Source: Limimaricola soesokkakensis (GTDB lineage: Bacteria; Pseudomonadota; Alphaproteobacteria; Rhodobacterales; Rhodobacteraceae). From it: a stretch of 64,000 bases of DNA. The stretch is taken from positions 479,417-543,416 of the forward strand of contig NZ_FWFY01000002.1 in NCBI RefSeq assembly GCF_900172345.1. The letters run 5' to 3'. The notes under the pieces are model-generated. The model saw only the letters and a program-made list of their open reading frames with translations. It ran no database searches and was not told the DNA's origin. A program made the position numbers and the translations under genes. Below, one piece after another: positions 53,276 to 63,680 of the stretch (positions are counted from its first letter, which is position 1; every line of letters starts with the position of its first letter).

Positions 53276-54528
53276 CGCAGCGCTCGGCCCTTGAGAATCG
53301 CCTCGGCGCCGAATCGCGCGCGGATCGCGTCCGCTGCCCGCTCGGCCCGCTCCCGCGCGGCGCGGTCCGGATCGAGCAGATCCGCCTCGGAGGGCGCGGT
53401 CGCCACCGGCGACAGCTCCGATAGCCCGACGCCCAAGAGCCGGTAGGCGCCGCTTTCGCCGCGCGCGTCGAACAGCCCGCGCGCGGTGCGATAGAGCGTG
53501 TCGGCGATCTGGGTCGGTGCGCGCAGGCTGACGCGGCGGGTCAGTAGCGTGTGATCGGCGCGCTTGAGCTTGAGCGTGACGACGCGGCCCACCAGGTCCT
53601 TCGCCTTGGCGCGCGACGACACCTTCTCGGCCATGCGCCAGATATGCCCGTCGAGGATCTCGGGGTCCTTGGTGTCGGCCTCGAAGGTGGTTTCGTTTGA
53701 GATGCCCTTGACCGGCTCGTGCGGGCTGACCCGCCTGCGATCCTCGCCGCGCGCGAGGTGGTAGATCCGCTCGCCCAATCCGCCGAAGCGCCGCACCAGA
53801 TCCGACAGCTCCCAGCGCAGCACGTCCTCGAAGGTGCGGATGCCGACGGCGTCGAGGCTAGCCTGCGCCTGTGGCCCGACGCCCCAGATCAGGCCGATCG
53901 GCTTGGGGCGCAGCAGGTCGAGGGTTTCCGCCTTGCCGATCACCGAAAAGCCGCGCGGCTTGTCGAAATCGCTGGCCATCTTGGCGAGGAACTTGTTGTG
54001 CGACAGCCCGATCGAGCCGGTGAGGCCCAACTCGTCCTGCATCCGCTTCGTCAGCCGCGCCAGCATCACGGCGGGCGGCGCGCCATGCAGCCGCTCGGTC
54101 CCGGTGAGGTCGAGAAACGCCTCGTCGAGCGAGAGCGGCTCGATCGCGGGGGTCATCTCCTCCATCATCGCGCGGATCGCGCGCGAGGCCTCGGTGTAGG
54201 CCTCGAATCGCGGCTTCACCACCACCGCCTCCGGGCAGAGCTTGAGCGCCTGGAACATCGGCATCGCCGATTTCACGCCCCTGATCCGGGCGAGATAGCA
54301 GGCGGTCGAGACGACGCCGCGCCTGCCGCCGCCGACGATCACCGGTTTGTCGACCAGATCGGGGTTGTCGCGCTTCTCGACGCTGGCGAAGAAGGCGTCG
54401 CAATCCATGTGCGCGATGGACAGCGTGAACAGTTCCGGATGGGATGTGACGCGCGGGGACCGGCAGGCGGGGCAGCGTTTGCCCGCCTCGTCGAAGGCAG
54501 TGAGACAGGCGCGGCAAAGGGACGGCAT
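53272..54528 (-). CDS. dinB: DNA polymerase IV (Y family) with N-terminal zinc-ribbon-like segment
   Basis: A 418-residue translesion polymerase. Catalytic motifs are IAHMDCDAFFASVE (Asp42) and SLDEAFLDLTG (Asp-Glu). Helix-hairpin-helix LIWGVGPQAQASLDAVGI and the little-finger domain follow. Before the polymerase core sits a 30-residue segment with CRAC (Cys5, Cys8) and CPAC (Cys19, Cys22), a four-cysteine zinc-ribbon-like fold not present in E. coli DinB. ATG at 54528 is the only ATG start in frame that keeps this segment. The start codon is intertwined with that of the divergent Nudix gene. Confidence 0.9.
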   Translation of the reverse strand: MPSLCRACLTAFDEAGKRCPACRSPRVTSHPELFTLSIAHMDCDAFFASVEKRDNPDLVDKPVIVGGGRRGVVSTACYLARIRGVKSAMPMFQALKLCPEAVVVKPRFEAYTEASRAIRAMMEEMTPAIEPLSLDEAFLDLTGTERLHGAPPAVMLARLTKRMQDELGLTGSIGLSHNKFLAKMASDFDKPRGFSVIGKAETLDLLRPKPIGLIWGVGPQAQASLDAVGIRTFEDVLRWELSDLVRRFGGLGERIYHLARGEDRRRVSPHEPVKGISNETTFEADTKDPEILDGHIWRMAEKVSSRAKAKDLVGRVVTLKLKRADHTLLTRRVSLRAPTQIADTLYRTARGLFDARGESGAYRLLGVGLSELSPVATAPSEADLLDPDRAARERAERAADAIRARFGAEAILKGRALR

Positions 54529-54964
54529 GGCGACATCATACAGTTCCGCTTGGGGCGGCGAAAGCTTCGACGGCGCGAAGGCGGCGCTGTTTCTAGGGGA
54601 TCGCCTGCTCGTGATCCGGCGCGACGACCGGCCCGACATCAGCTTTCCCGGTTCGCTGGATTTCCCGGGCGGCGGGCGCGAGGGCGACGAGAGCCCAGAG
54701 GCGACGCTGGCGCGCGAGATGCGCGAGGAAGTGGGGTTGGAGATGGGCCGGGCCGAGATGCTATGGCGGCGCAGCTTCGACGGCGCCACCCGCCCCGGCC
54801 TCGTCTGGTTCTACGTGCTGCGCATGGCGGCGGCGGCCCAGGCGGAGATCGTCTTCGGTGACGAGGGGCAGGGATGGTCACTGATGGCGCCGGAGGCGTT
54901 TCTTGCCGCGCCGGATGCGGTGCCTGCCCTGCAGGCGCGGCTCAGGCTCTGGCGCGGGCTCTAG
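54527..54964 (+). CDS. Nudix hydrolase
   Basis: A 145-residue Nudix protein. The Nudix box GGREGDE-SPEATLA-REMREEVGL follows the canonical G-x5-E-x7-REUxEExGU pattern at about residues 49-71 and binds the metal-diphosphate. It hydrolyses a nucleoside diphosphate linked to another group; the exact substrate cannot be told. Its ATG (54527-54529) and the dinB ATG on the other strand (54526-54528) overlap in CATG. No in-frame alternative start lies close downstream, so the arrangement appears real. Sanitising oxidised nucleotides would suit a polymerase neighbour. It overlaps the aldolase stop by four bases. Confidence 0.85.
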   Translation: MATSYSSAWGGESFDGAKAALFLGDRLLVIRRDDRPDISFPGSLDFPGGGREGDESPEATLAREMREEVGLEMGRAEMLWRRSFDGATRPGLVWFYVLRMAAAAQAEIVFGDEGQGWSLMAPEAFLAAPDAVPALQARLRLWRGL

Positions 54965-55725
54965 CGGAACCGCGCCAGAAGATCGCGCGCGCCCGACAGC
55001 ATGAGCGAGGCGTCGATGCCAACCGCGGTGAAGCGGGTGCCGCGCTCCATGCAACGGCGCGCGAAGGCGTCGTCGAGGGTCAGGGTGCCCGCCGGCACGC
55101 CCATCGCGCCGAGCCGATCGATCGCGCCCATGATCGCCTCGACGACCTCCGGGTGGTCCTGCCGCCCCGGATGTCCGAGGCTGGCGGCGAGGTCGGCGGG
55201 GCCGATGAACACGCCGTCGACGCCCTCGACCCCGGCGATCTCCTCCAGCCGGTCGAGCGCGGCACGGGTCTCGACCTGTACCAGCACGCAGGTCTCTTCA
55301 TGCGCATGGGCCATGTAGTCGCCGATCCGGCCATAGCGCGTCGCGCGGTGCAGCCCGGCGACGCCGCGCATGCCGACCGGCGGGTAGCGGGTGGCGGCGA
55401 CGGCCGCGCGCGCCTCCTCGGCCGATTGCACGTAAGGAATGAGCAGCGTCTGCGCGCCGAAATCCAGAAGCCGCTTGATCAGGACCGGGTCGTTCCAAGC
55501 GGGCCGCACCACGGCCGAGGTGCCGGGCTCGGCGGCCATCGCCTGCAGCGCCGGCAGCACGTCCGAGACATCGGTGGGCGAATGCTCGGTGTCGATCACG
55601 ACCCAGTCATATCCCAGCCCCGACAACGCCTCGGGCACCAGTGGCCCGGTGATCATGTTCCACAGGCCGATCTGCTGGCGCCCCTCTCGTAGGGCTGCCT
55701 TGAACTGGTTCTTCGGATTCTCCAC
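54961..55725 (-). CDS. HpcH/HpaI-type aldolase (2-oxo acid aldolase)
   Basis: A 254-residue class II pyruvate aldolase. Motifs: QIGLWNMITGPLV, DWVVIDTEHSPTD (metal/phosphate region), VVRPAWND (catalytic arginine), IPYVQSAEEA and VDGVFIGPADLAASLG. It cleaves 4-hydroxy-2-oxo acids to pyruvate and an aldehyde. GTG start at 55725 sits behind GGAGGAGGG; the much longer open frame upstream runs antisense through the glycine riboswitch. It is divergent from the riboswitch-dadA unit with a shared intergenic region of about 180 bases. Confidence 0.9.
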   Translation of the reverse strand: MENPKNQFKAALREGRQQIGLWNMITGPLVPEALSGLGYDWVVIDTEHSPTDVSDVLPALQAMAAEPGTSAVVRPAWNDPVLIKRLLDFGAQTLLIPYVQSAEEARAAVAATRYPPVGMRGVAGLHRATRYGRIGDYMAHAHEETCVLVQVETRAALDRLEEIAGVEGVDGVFIGPADLAASLGHPGRQDHPEVVEAIMGAIDRLGAMGVPAGTLTLDDAFARRCMERGTRFTAVGIDASLMLSGARDLLARFR

Positions 55726-55896
55726 CTCGCCCTCCTCCCTGCGCGGCGTGTCGCCGATCCATCGGCCCGGGTCGCCTCGGAGGATCGGCGCGATTCCGGG
55801 CAGTTGCAAGCGTGGCGGCGGAAATGTCACGCATTTCGCGCGACCCGAGGGAATTCTGTGCGGTATGCTCTGGCGGAACGATCCCGCTTGCCGTAT

Positions 55897-55912
55897 GTTT
55901 CCTATAGGAAAC
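55897..55912. promoter_or_regulatory. 16-bp perfect palindrome GTTTCCTATAGGAAAC upstream of the glycine riboswitch
   Basis: Exact inverted repeat, AT-rich in the middle, ending where the riboswitch leader begins (ACGGTCC). It could be a dimeric repressor operator overlapping a promoter between the divergent aldolase and dadA units. No matching regulator gene is in the window. Confidence 0.5.
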
Positions 55913-56098
55913 GGTCCTGCCGGGAGAGAGCGGGACGGTCCGCCGCCGAAGGAGCAGTCGCGCGCCCCGCGATCTCTCAGGCAAAAGGACCGGTTGGGCC
56001 GCATGACATCCGGAGAGAGGCCGCGAGGCCCGCCGAAGGGGAAAGTCGCGATCCGCATGATGCGGGGGGCGACGAAGCTCTCAGGCACCAGGGACGGA
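55911..56098 (+). promoter_or_regulatory. Tandem glycine riboswitch
   Basis: Two glycine aptamers in series. Aptamer 1: CGGGAGAGAG (55921-55930), CGCCGAAGGAGCAG and ATCTCTCAGGCAAAAGGAC. Aptamer 2: CCGGAGAGAGG (56010-56020), CGCCGAAGGGG and AGCTCTCAGGCACCAGGGAC. The 5' leader CGGTCC (55912-55917) can pair with GGACCG (55987-55992) after aptamer 1, the P0/kink-turn helix of full-length switches. It ends 24 bases before the dadA-like ATG. No strong terminator is seen between the switch and the gene, so translation control is more likely. Known glycine switches of this type activate glycine catabolism. Confidence 0.93.
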
Positions 56099-56121
56099 AG
56101 GGGCGCGCTGGAGCAGGCCAT

Positions 56122-57363
56122 ATGCCGCATTACGCCGTCTTGGGCGCCGGGATCACCGGTGTCACCACCGCCTATTCACTGTGGAAACGGGGCCACGAGG
56201 TCACCGTCTTCGACCGGCAGCGCTATGCTGCCATGGAGACGAGCTTTGCCAATGGTGGCCAACTCTCGGCCTCGAACGCCGAGGTCTGGAACCGCTGGGC
56301 CACCGTGCTCAAGGGCACGAAGTGGCTGCTGAAGCCCGATGCCCCGCTGTCGGTGAATCCCAAGCCGTCGTGGCACAAGCTGAGCTGGATGGCCGAGTTC
56401 CTCGGGCAGATCCGCAACTACGAGGTCAACACCATCGCGACCACGAAGCTCGCCATCGCGGCGCGGGCCGGGATGCGCGAGATGGCCGAGACGGCGGGGA
56501 TCGATTTCGACTTCTCGCCCGCCACCATCGTGCATTTCTACCAGACCGAGAAGGACCTCGCCGATGGACGGCGGGTCAACAAGCTCCTGGCGCAAGGCGG
56601 GCTGCGGCGTGACGAGCTGAGCCCCGACGAGGTGCGCGCGCGCGTGCCGCAACTGACCGGGCCGCTCACCGGTGGCTTCGTCACCGAGAGCGATTCCACC
56701 GGCGACATCCACAAGTTCACCACCGGTCTTGCCGATTGGCTGGCAGGGCAGGGCGTGCGGTTCCGGATGGGGACCGAGATCACGGATGTGCGTGCATCGG
56801 ATGATGGCGTCACCGTCACTGCCGGCGAGCCCGAGCGCTTCGACGGCGTCGTGGTCTGCGCCGGCGTCGGCTCGCGGGCGATCGCCGCGAAGCTTGGCGA
56901 CCGGGTGAACATCTACCCGGTGAAGGGGTATTCGATCACCGTGAATCTGCGCGATGCGTCGAGCCGGGCCGCCGCGCCCTATGTCTCGCTGCTCGACGAC
57001 AAGGCGAAGATCGTCACCTCGCGACTGGGCGAGGACCGGTTCCGCGTGGCGGGGACGGCCGAGTTCAACGGCTTCAACCGCGACATCCGTTCGGATCGGG
57101 TAAAGCCGCTGGTCGACTGGGTCGAGCGGCTGTTTCCCGGCGTTTCGACCGAGCATTGCGTGCCTTGGGCCGGGCTGCGGCCGATGATGCCGAACATGAT
57201 GCCGAAGGTGGGCGCGGGCCGGCATCCCCGCGTGTTCTACAACACCGGCCACGGTCATCTCGGCTGGACGCTTTCGGCTGCCACCGCCGAGGCGCTGGGC
57301 GAAACGGTGGGCGAGGGGGATGCCCCCCGCCTCTTCGGGGCATTGGTGCCGCAGGCGGCCTGA
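56122..57363 (+). CDS. dadA: D-amino acid dehydrogenase / glycine oxidase-like FAD enzyme
   Basis: A 413-residue DAO-family flavoprotein. FAD fold VLGAGITGVTTAYSL at 6-20, QLSASNAEVWN, GGFVTESDSTGDIHKF (substrate pocket), YPVKGYSITVNL and GLRPMMPN, TGHGHLGWTL at the end are DadA hallmarks. It oxidises D-amino acids, or possibly glycine, to 2-oxo acids and ammonia and feeds electrons to the membrane. It is directly under the glycine riboswitch, which suggests glycine or a glycine-derived D-amino acid as a substrate. ATG at 56122 follows GGAGCAGG. A strong terminator follows. Confidence 0.88.
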   Translation: MPHYAVLGAGITGVTTAYSLWKRGHEVTVFDRQRYAAMETSFANGGQLSASNAEVWNRWATVLKGTKWLLKPDAPLSVNPKPSWHKLSWMAEFLGQIRNYEVNTIATTKLAIAARAGMREMAETAGIDFDFSPATIVHFYQTEKDLADGRRVNKLLAQGGLRRDELSPDEVRARVPQLTGPLTGGFVTESDSTGDIHKFTTGLADWLAGQGVRFRMGTEITDVRASDDGVTVTAGEPERFDGVVVCAGVGSRAIAAKLGDRVNIYPVKGYSITVNLRDASSRAAAPYVSLLDDKAKIVTSRLGEDRFRVAGTAEFNGFNRDIRSDRVKPLVDWVERLFPGVSTEHCVPWAGLRPMMPNMMPKVGAGRHPRVFYNTGHGHLGWTLSAATAEALGETVGEGDAPRLFGALVPQAA

Positions 57364-57382
57364 GGGCATCGCCAAAGACTCG

Positions 57383-57410
57383 AAAGGCCCGCCGGATGGC
57401 GGGCCTTTTT
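57383..57410 (+). terminator. Intrinsic terminator of dadA
   Basis: Arms AAAGGCCCGCC and GGCGGGCCTTT, loop GGAT, T-run of five. Confidence 0.92.
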
Positions 57411-57433
57411 CGTATGGCGGTGAAGCGGTGCGT

Positions 57434-57646
57434 TCAGAGATGCGACCAGAGCGAGGCGCCGCTGTCGGACATGCGCATCGCGTGACGGGTCAGCCCGGCG
57501 CGCACATGGCCGGCATCCATGTCGATCGGCCCGGCCACCTGACAGGGGTAACGATAGGTGGTGCCGTTGCGGTCCACGTCCACGCGCGCCTCGAAGGCAC
57601 CGATCTGGGCGTTGTAACGCACGTCGCCGAGTCTGATGGTCTGCAT
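57434..57646 (-). CDS. Small hypothetical protein (70 aa)
   Basis: A 70-residue protein starting MQTIRLGDVRYNAQIGAFEA; it reads like a compact beta-sheet domain and ends SGASLWSHL. ATG at 57646 is preceded by GGAG at a useful distance; 13 more residues to 57685 are possible. No known domain recognised. It is 112 bases downstream of pyrF on the same strand and convergent with dadA. Confidence 0.6.
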   Translation of the reverse strand: MQTIRLGDVRYNAQIGAFEARVDVDRNGTTYRYPCQVAGPIDMDAGHVRAGLTRHAMRMSDSGASLWSHL

Positions 57647-57758
57647 TCGAAGTGTCTCCGCTGCTCGCTTTTTCTGGATCGTCAACCGACAAAACGCGAT
57701 TTCGGTTCCCTGTGACCGCGAAGACTCTTCGATTCATTTTTCGTGGGAATTGAATCCC

Positions 57759-58490
57759 CTAGGTGTTGGGGGTGCGTGCTTGAGCGGATACCATTTCCTG
57801 CAGGATCGCCTGCGCGGCGGCGCGGGGGTTATCCGCCTGCCAGATCGGCCGGCCCACCACGACATGGTCGGCCCCCGCCGCGATCGCCTGCGCCGGCGTC
57901 ATCACCCGCTTCTGGTCGCCGAGCGCCGCGCCCACCGGCCGCACGCCGGGTGTCACGATGAGCTTGCCGCGCGCCTCGGGCAGCGAGCGGATCGCCGCGG
58001 CCTCCTGCGGACTGGCGATGACGCCATCGGCCCCGGCCTCGAGCGCACGAGCGGCGCGCTCGACCACCATCTCGGCCACCGTGCCCGCGCGCATCATCCC
58101 CGCATCGAGATCGTCGCGGTCGAGCGAGGTCAGGATCGTCACGGCGAGGATCTGGGTCTGCTTGCCGCCCGCGCCCTCGCGCGCGGCGCGCACCACATGC
58201 GGGTCGCCATGCACGGTCAGGAAGTCGAGATCGAACTGTGCCAGCCCGCGCACCGCCGCCTCGACCGTCGCGCCGATGTCGAACAGCTTCATGTCGAGGA
58301 ATATGCGCTTGCCATGCTCGTCCTTGAGCTCGCGTGCCAGCGCGAGGCCGCCACCCGTCAGCATGCCCAGCCCGATCTTGTAGAAGGAGACCGCGTCGCC
58401 GAGTTGTTCGGCGAGCTGCAGCCCGGACAGCGCGTCCGGGCGGTCGATGGCGACGATCAGGCGGTCATCGGCGAGGGCATGGTCGGTCAT
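57759..58490 (-). CDS. pyrF: Orotidine 5'-phosphate decarboxylase
   Basis: A 243-residue TIM barrel that makes UMP, the last step of pyrimidine synthesis. Catalytic KxxDxxxxDI is seen in FLDMKLFDIGATV (Asp-x-Lys), with VAIDRPD at the N-terminus and VTPGVRPVG plus DHVVVGRPIW for phosphate binding. Length fits the family. Confidence 0.95.
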   Translation of the reverse strand: MTDHALADDRLIVAIDRPDALSGLQLAEQLGDAVSFYKIGLGMLTGGGLALARELKDEHGKRIFLDMKLFDIGATVEAAVRGLAQFDLDFLTVHGDPHVVRAAREGAGGKQTQILAVTILTSLDRDDLDAGMMRAGTVAEMVVERAARALEAGADGVIASPQEAAAIRSLPEARGKLIVTPGVRPVGAALGDQKRVMTPAQAIAAGADHVVVGRPIWQADNPRAAAQAILQEMVSAQARTPNT

Positions 58491-58636
58491 GGCGGCGCTC
58501 CGGGGGTCCGAGGGGGGTCGCGCGCTTTTGACGCGCGCGCGGCGGGCAGGTCAAGCGCGGGGACGGGAACGCCGAGGGCAAAGCCGCGTTGCGCTTGGGA
58601 ACGGGCCGCTTGGGCGGCCAAGCCAAGGAGACCGAC

Positions 58637-58999
58637 ATGGCCGACAAGCCCCGCAGCTCGCGCCGCGCCCTGATCTACGTGATGATCCCGATGGGATTCA
58701 TCCTCCTCGTCATCTTCCTCGTGCTGGGCGGCTGGTTCCGCGCCGAGGAGGCAGAGGAGTTCGACACCGCCCCGCTCGAGATGCCGAGCGAGACCCCCGA
58801 TCGCGTGGGTGAAACCGGCGATGCCGAGCCCGACGACGCGATCATCGACGATGCGCTGACCGACGACGCCGAGCCGCAGACCCCCGACGACAACGTGCGT
58901 CCGAGCGTGGCCGATACCGACAGCGACGAGGCCGGCGAGCCGGATTTCGACAATGTCGATGATGATGGCGGCCTCGACCCGGTCCCGCCATCGGAGTGA
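58637..58999 (+). CDS. Single-pass membrane protein with long acidic tail
   Basis: A 120-residue protein: short basic N-terminus (ADKPRSSRRA), one membrane helix (LIYVMIPMGFILLVIFLVLGGW), then ~75 residues very rich in Asp, Glu and Pro, likely disordered outside the membrane. AAGGAG lies six bases upstream of the ATG. I do not recognise the family. A good terminator follows and clpB begins 172 bases further. Confidence 0.75.
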   Translation: MADKPRSSRRALIYVMIPMGFILLVIFLVLGGWFRAEEAEEFDTAPLEMPSETPDRVGETGDAEPDDAIIDDALTDDAEPQTPDDNVRPSVADTDSDEAGEPDFDNVDDDGGLDPVPPSE

Positions 59000-59022
59000 T
59001 CGAGCCCAAGTCATTGACAACA

Positions 59023-59055
59023 GGGCCATCGGAGCGCGCTCCGGTGGCCCTTTTT
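59023..59055 (+). terminator. Intrinsic terminator upstream of clpB
   Basis: Arms GGGCCATCGGAGC and GCTCCGGTGGCCC (one T-G pair) followed by TTTTT. Ends transcription of the acidic-tail membrane protein gene. Confidence 0.9.
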
Positions 59056-59067
59056 ACGACTGTGATA

Positions 59068-59099
59068 CTTGCGCAACGGCGCCGCCCCTCCCATTTTTC
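59068..59099 (+). promoter_or_regulatory. Candidate heat-shock (RpoH) promoter of clpB
   Basis: CTTG (59068-59071), 18-base spacer, CCCATTTTTC (59090-59099). This is close to the alphaproteobacterial RpoH consensus CTTG-N17/18-CYTATnTnnG with two mismatches. The transcript would start about 65 bases before the ATG. Confidence 0.5.
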
Positions 59100-59171
59100 C
59101 CCTTGAGGCCCGACAGGGGCGCGCCGCTGGAGCGGGCGCCCGGGACCGGGCGCTTCAACAAGGAGAGACAG

Positions 59172-61787
<2,616 letters not shown>

Positions 61788-61808
61788 TCCGTGCGCCCCG
61801 CGCGAGCT

Positions 61809-61839
61809 GGCCCCGGCGGAGCGATCCGCCGGGGCCTTT
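61809..61839 (+). terminator. Intrinsic terminator of clpB
   Basis: Twelve-base arms GGCCCCGGCGGA/TCCGCCGGGGCC with loop GCGA, followed by TTTG. Confidence 0.85.
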
Positions 61840-61986
61840 GCGTGCCGGAGGCCCTCGGCCGGGTCACGCGGTTTTCATCCCAAGTTACGAGTTTCACCGG
61901 TGTTTCAACGCCATCGTGACGCTGCGAAACATGTTCGCGGTCTAGAACGTGTCTATGTCGAACCCTGCCCGACCGAGGAGAGCCCG

Positions 61987-62886
61987 ATGGCCTATCGCTG
62001 TACCAACAACCTGACCCGCGCCGACGCGACGCCGCGCGGCCTGTTCCTGAATCGCCGTCAGATCATGGCTGGAGCAGGGGCGCTGGGCCTCGGCGGTCTT
62101 GCCAGACCAGTTGGGGCGCAGGAGGCTCTCGAGCCCAACAGCTATGAAGAGATCACCACCTACAACAACTACTATGAGTTCGGTACCGGCAAGGCCGATC
62201 CGGCCAAGAATGCCGAAGCGCTCGACACCACCGATTGGCAGGTGACCGTGGACGGCCTCGTCGACAATCCGGGCACTTATCCTCTCGCCGAGCTGATCGG
62301 CGGGCTTGCGGTCGAGGACCGTATCTACCGCCTGCGCTGCGTCGAGGCCTGGTCGATGGTGGTGCCGTGGCAGGGGATCGAGCTCAAGGACATCCTCGAT
62401 CGGGCGGGCGTGCAGTCCAATGCTCGCTACGTTGCCTTCGAGACGGCGGTGCAGCCCGAGAACATGCCCGGCGTGCGCCGGGGTGTGCTCGACTTTCCAT
62501 ATGTTGAGGGGCTCAGGCTCGACGAGGCGATGCACCCGCTAACCATCATGGCGACCGGGCTCTATGACGAGCCGATGCCCAAGCAGAACGGTGCGCCAAT
62601 CCGACTCGTGGTGCCGTGGAAATATGGTTTCAAGTCGATCAAGTCGATCGTGCGGATTTCTCTGGTGGAGGAGGAGCCAGTCACGACTTGGAACAGCCTC
62701 GCGCCCTCGGAATACGGCTTCTATGCCAATGTGAATCCCACCGTCGACCATCCGCGCTGGAGCCAGGCCACCGAGCGGCGCATCGGCGGCGGGCTGTTCT
62801 CTTCGCGGCAGGACACGCTCATGTACAACGGCTATGACGAGGTCGCCTCTCTCTACGAGGGCATGGACCTGAAGGCGCAGTTCTGA
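61987..62886 (+). CDS. msrP: Protein-methionine-sulfoxide reductase catalytic subunit MsrP
   Basis: A 299-residue periplasmic molybdoenzyme that repairs methionine sulfoxide in exported proteins. A Tat signal is visible with Arg23-Arg24 in [14 protein letters not shown]. The mature part has the sulfite-oxidase fold; Cys118 in YRLRCVEAW ligates molybdenum, and [14 protein letters not shown] is a family block. ATG at 61987. The stop and the msrQ start overlap (TGATG). Electrons come from MsrQ. Confidence 0.95.
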   Translation: MAYRCTNNLTRADATPRGLFLNRRQIMAGAGALGLGGLARPVGAQEALEPNSYEEITTYNNYYEFGTGKADPAKNAEALDTTDWQVTVDGLVDNPGTYPLAELIGGLAVEDRIYRLRCVEAWSMVVPWQGIELKDILDRAGVQSNARYVAFETAVQPENMPGVRRGVLDFPYVEGLRLDEAMHPLTIMATGLYDEPMPKQNGAPIRLVVPWKYGFKSIKSIVRISLVEEEPVTTWNSLAPSEYGFYANVNPTVDHPRWSQATERRIGGGLFSSRQDTLMYNGYDEVASLYEGMDLKAQF

Positions 62887-63515
62887 TGGCACGACCGCTC
62901 ACCACCGCGCAGCGGATCAACGGCATGCTGCGCCGGGTCCCGGCTTGGCCGCTCTATGTATTGGGCGCGATCTGGGCGGGCTTCCTGTTTTGGCAGGCGC
63001 TGACCGGGCGGCTCGGGGTCGAGCCGATCAACGCGCTGGAGCGCGAATATGGCGACACGGCGCTGAAGCTTCTGGTCGCTGGCCTCGCGGTGACCCCGCT
63101 GATGAAATACACCCGTGTCAGCTTGCTGAAGTTCCGGCGCGCGATCGGGCTGCTGTGCTTCTTCTTCGTGCTGGCGCATTTCTCGGTCTGGGCGCTTCTG
63201 GACGTGCAGAGCTTCGGTCGGGTCTGGGCCGACATCCTGAAGCGGCCCTATGTGACGGTCGGCATGATCGCCTTTCTCGGGCTGATCCCATTGGCACTGA
63301 CTTCAAACAACTGGTCGGTTCGCAGGCTGGGTCGCAACTGGCGGCGTCTGCATCAGCTGGTCTACGGCATCGCGATTCTGGGCGCGGTTCACTATATCTG
63401 GCTCGCCAAGGGCTTTCAGATCGAGCCACTGGTTTATCTTGGGTTGATCCTTGGGCTTCTGGCGACTCGGATTCGCTGGAAATCGCTGCTGCAGCAAGGG
63501 CGCGCCGCGGCCTGA
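62886..63515 (+). CDS. msrQ: Heme-binding membrane subunit MsrQ
   Basis: A 209-residue integral membrane b-type haem protein (ferric-reductase-like domain) with about six helices. Haem histidines lie in VLAHFSVWALL and RRLHQLVYGIAILGAVHYIW. It passes electrons from the quinone pool or a flavin reductase to MsrP. Translation is coupled to msrP. Confidence 0.95.
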   Translation: MARPLTTAQRINGMLRRVPAWPLYVLGAIWAGFLFWQALTGRLGVEPINALEREYGDTALKLLVAGLAVTPLMKYTRVSLLKFRRAIGLLCFFFVLAHFSVWALLDVQSFGRVWADILKRPYVTVGMIAFLGLIPLALTSNNWSVRRLGRNWRRLHQLVYGIAILGAVHYIWLAKGFQIEPLVYLGLILGLLATRIRWKSLLQQGRAAA

Positions 63516-63651
63516 CATTCGAGCAAGAATGGCGAATTGTCGATTGTTGCGCATGATGGCGCTTGGAGGCCATCAGAGGGCCTCGAAATGACGGATTATT
63601 CACAACATCATGCTGGTTTCGCGGGCAGGGCAGAAAAGTTGAGATTTGCGC

Positions 63652-63680
63652 TTGCGGCCCCCGGAACCTTTCCCTAAATA
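63652..63680 (+). promoter_or_regulatory. Predicted rRNA operon promoter
   Basis: TTGCGG (63652-63657) and TAAATA (63675-63680), exact 17-base spacer, followed by a GC-rich discriminator (GCCCCTCACCGG). The region from 63516 to here has no gene. Confidence 0.65.

Noticed and set aside
61924..61956. Inverted/direct GTTC-GAAC elements upstream of msrP considered as a LexA box
   Set aside because: Spacing is eight and the orientation inverted, not the GTTC-N7-GTTC of alphaproteobacterial LexA sites.
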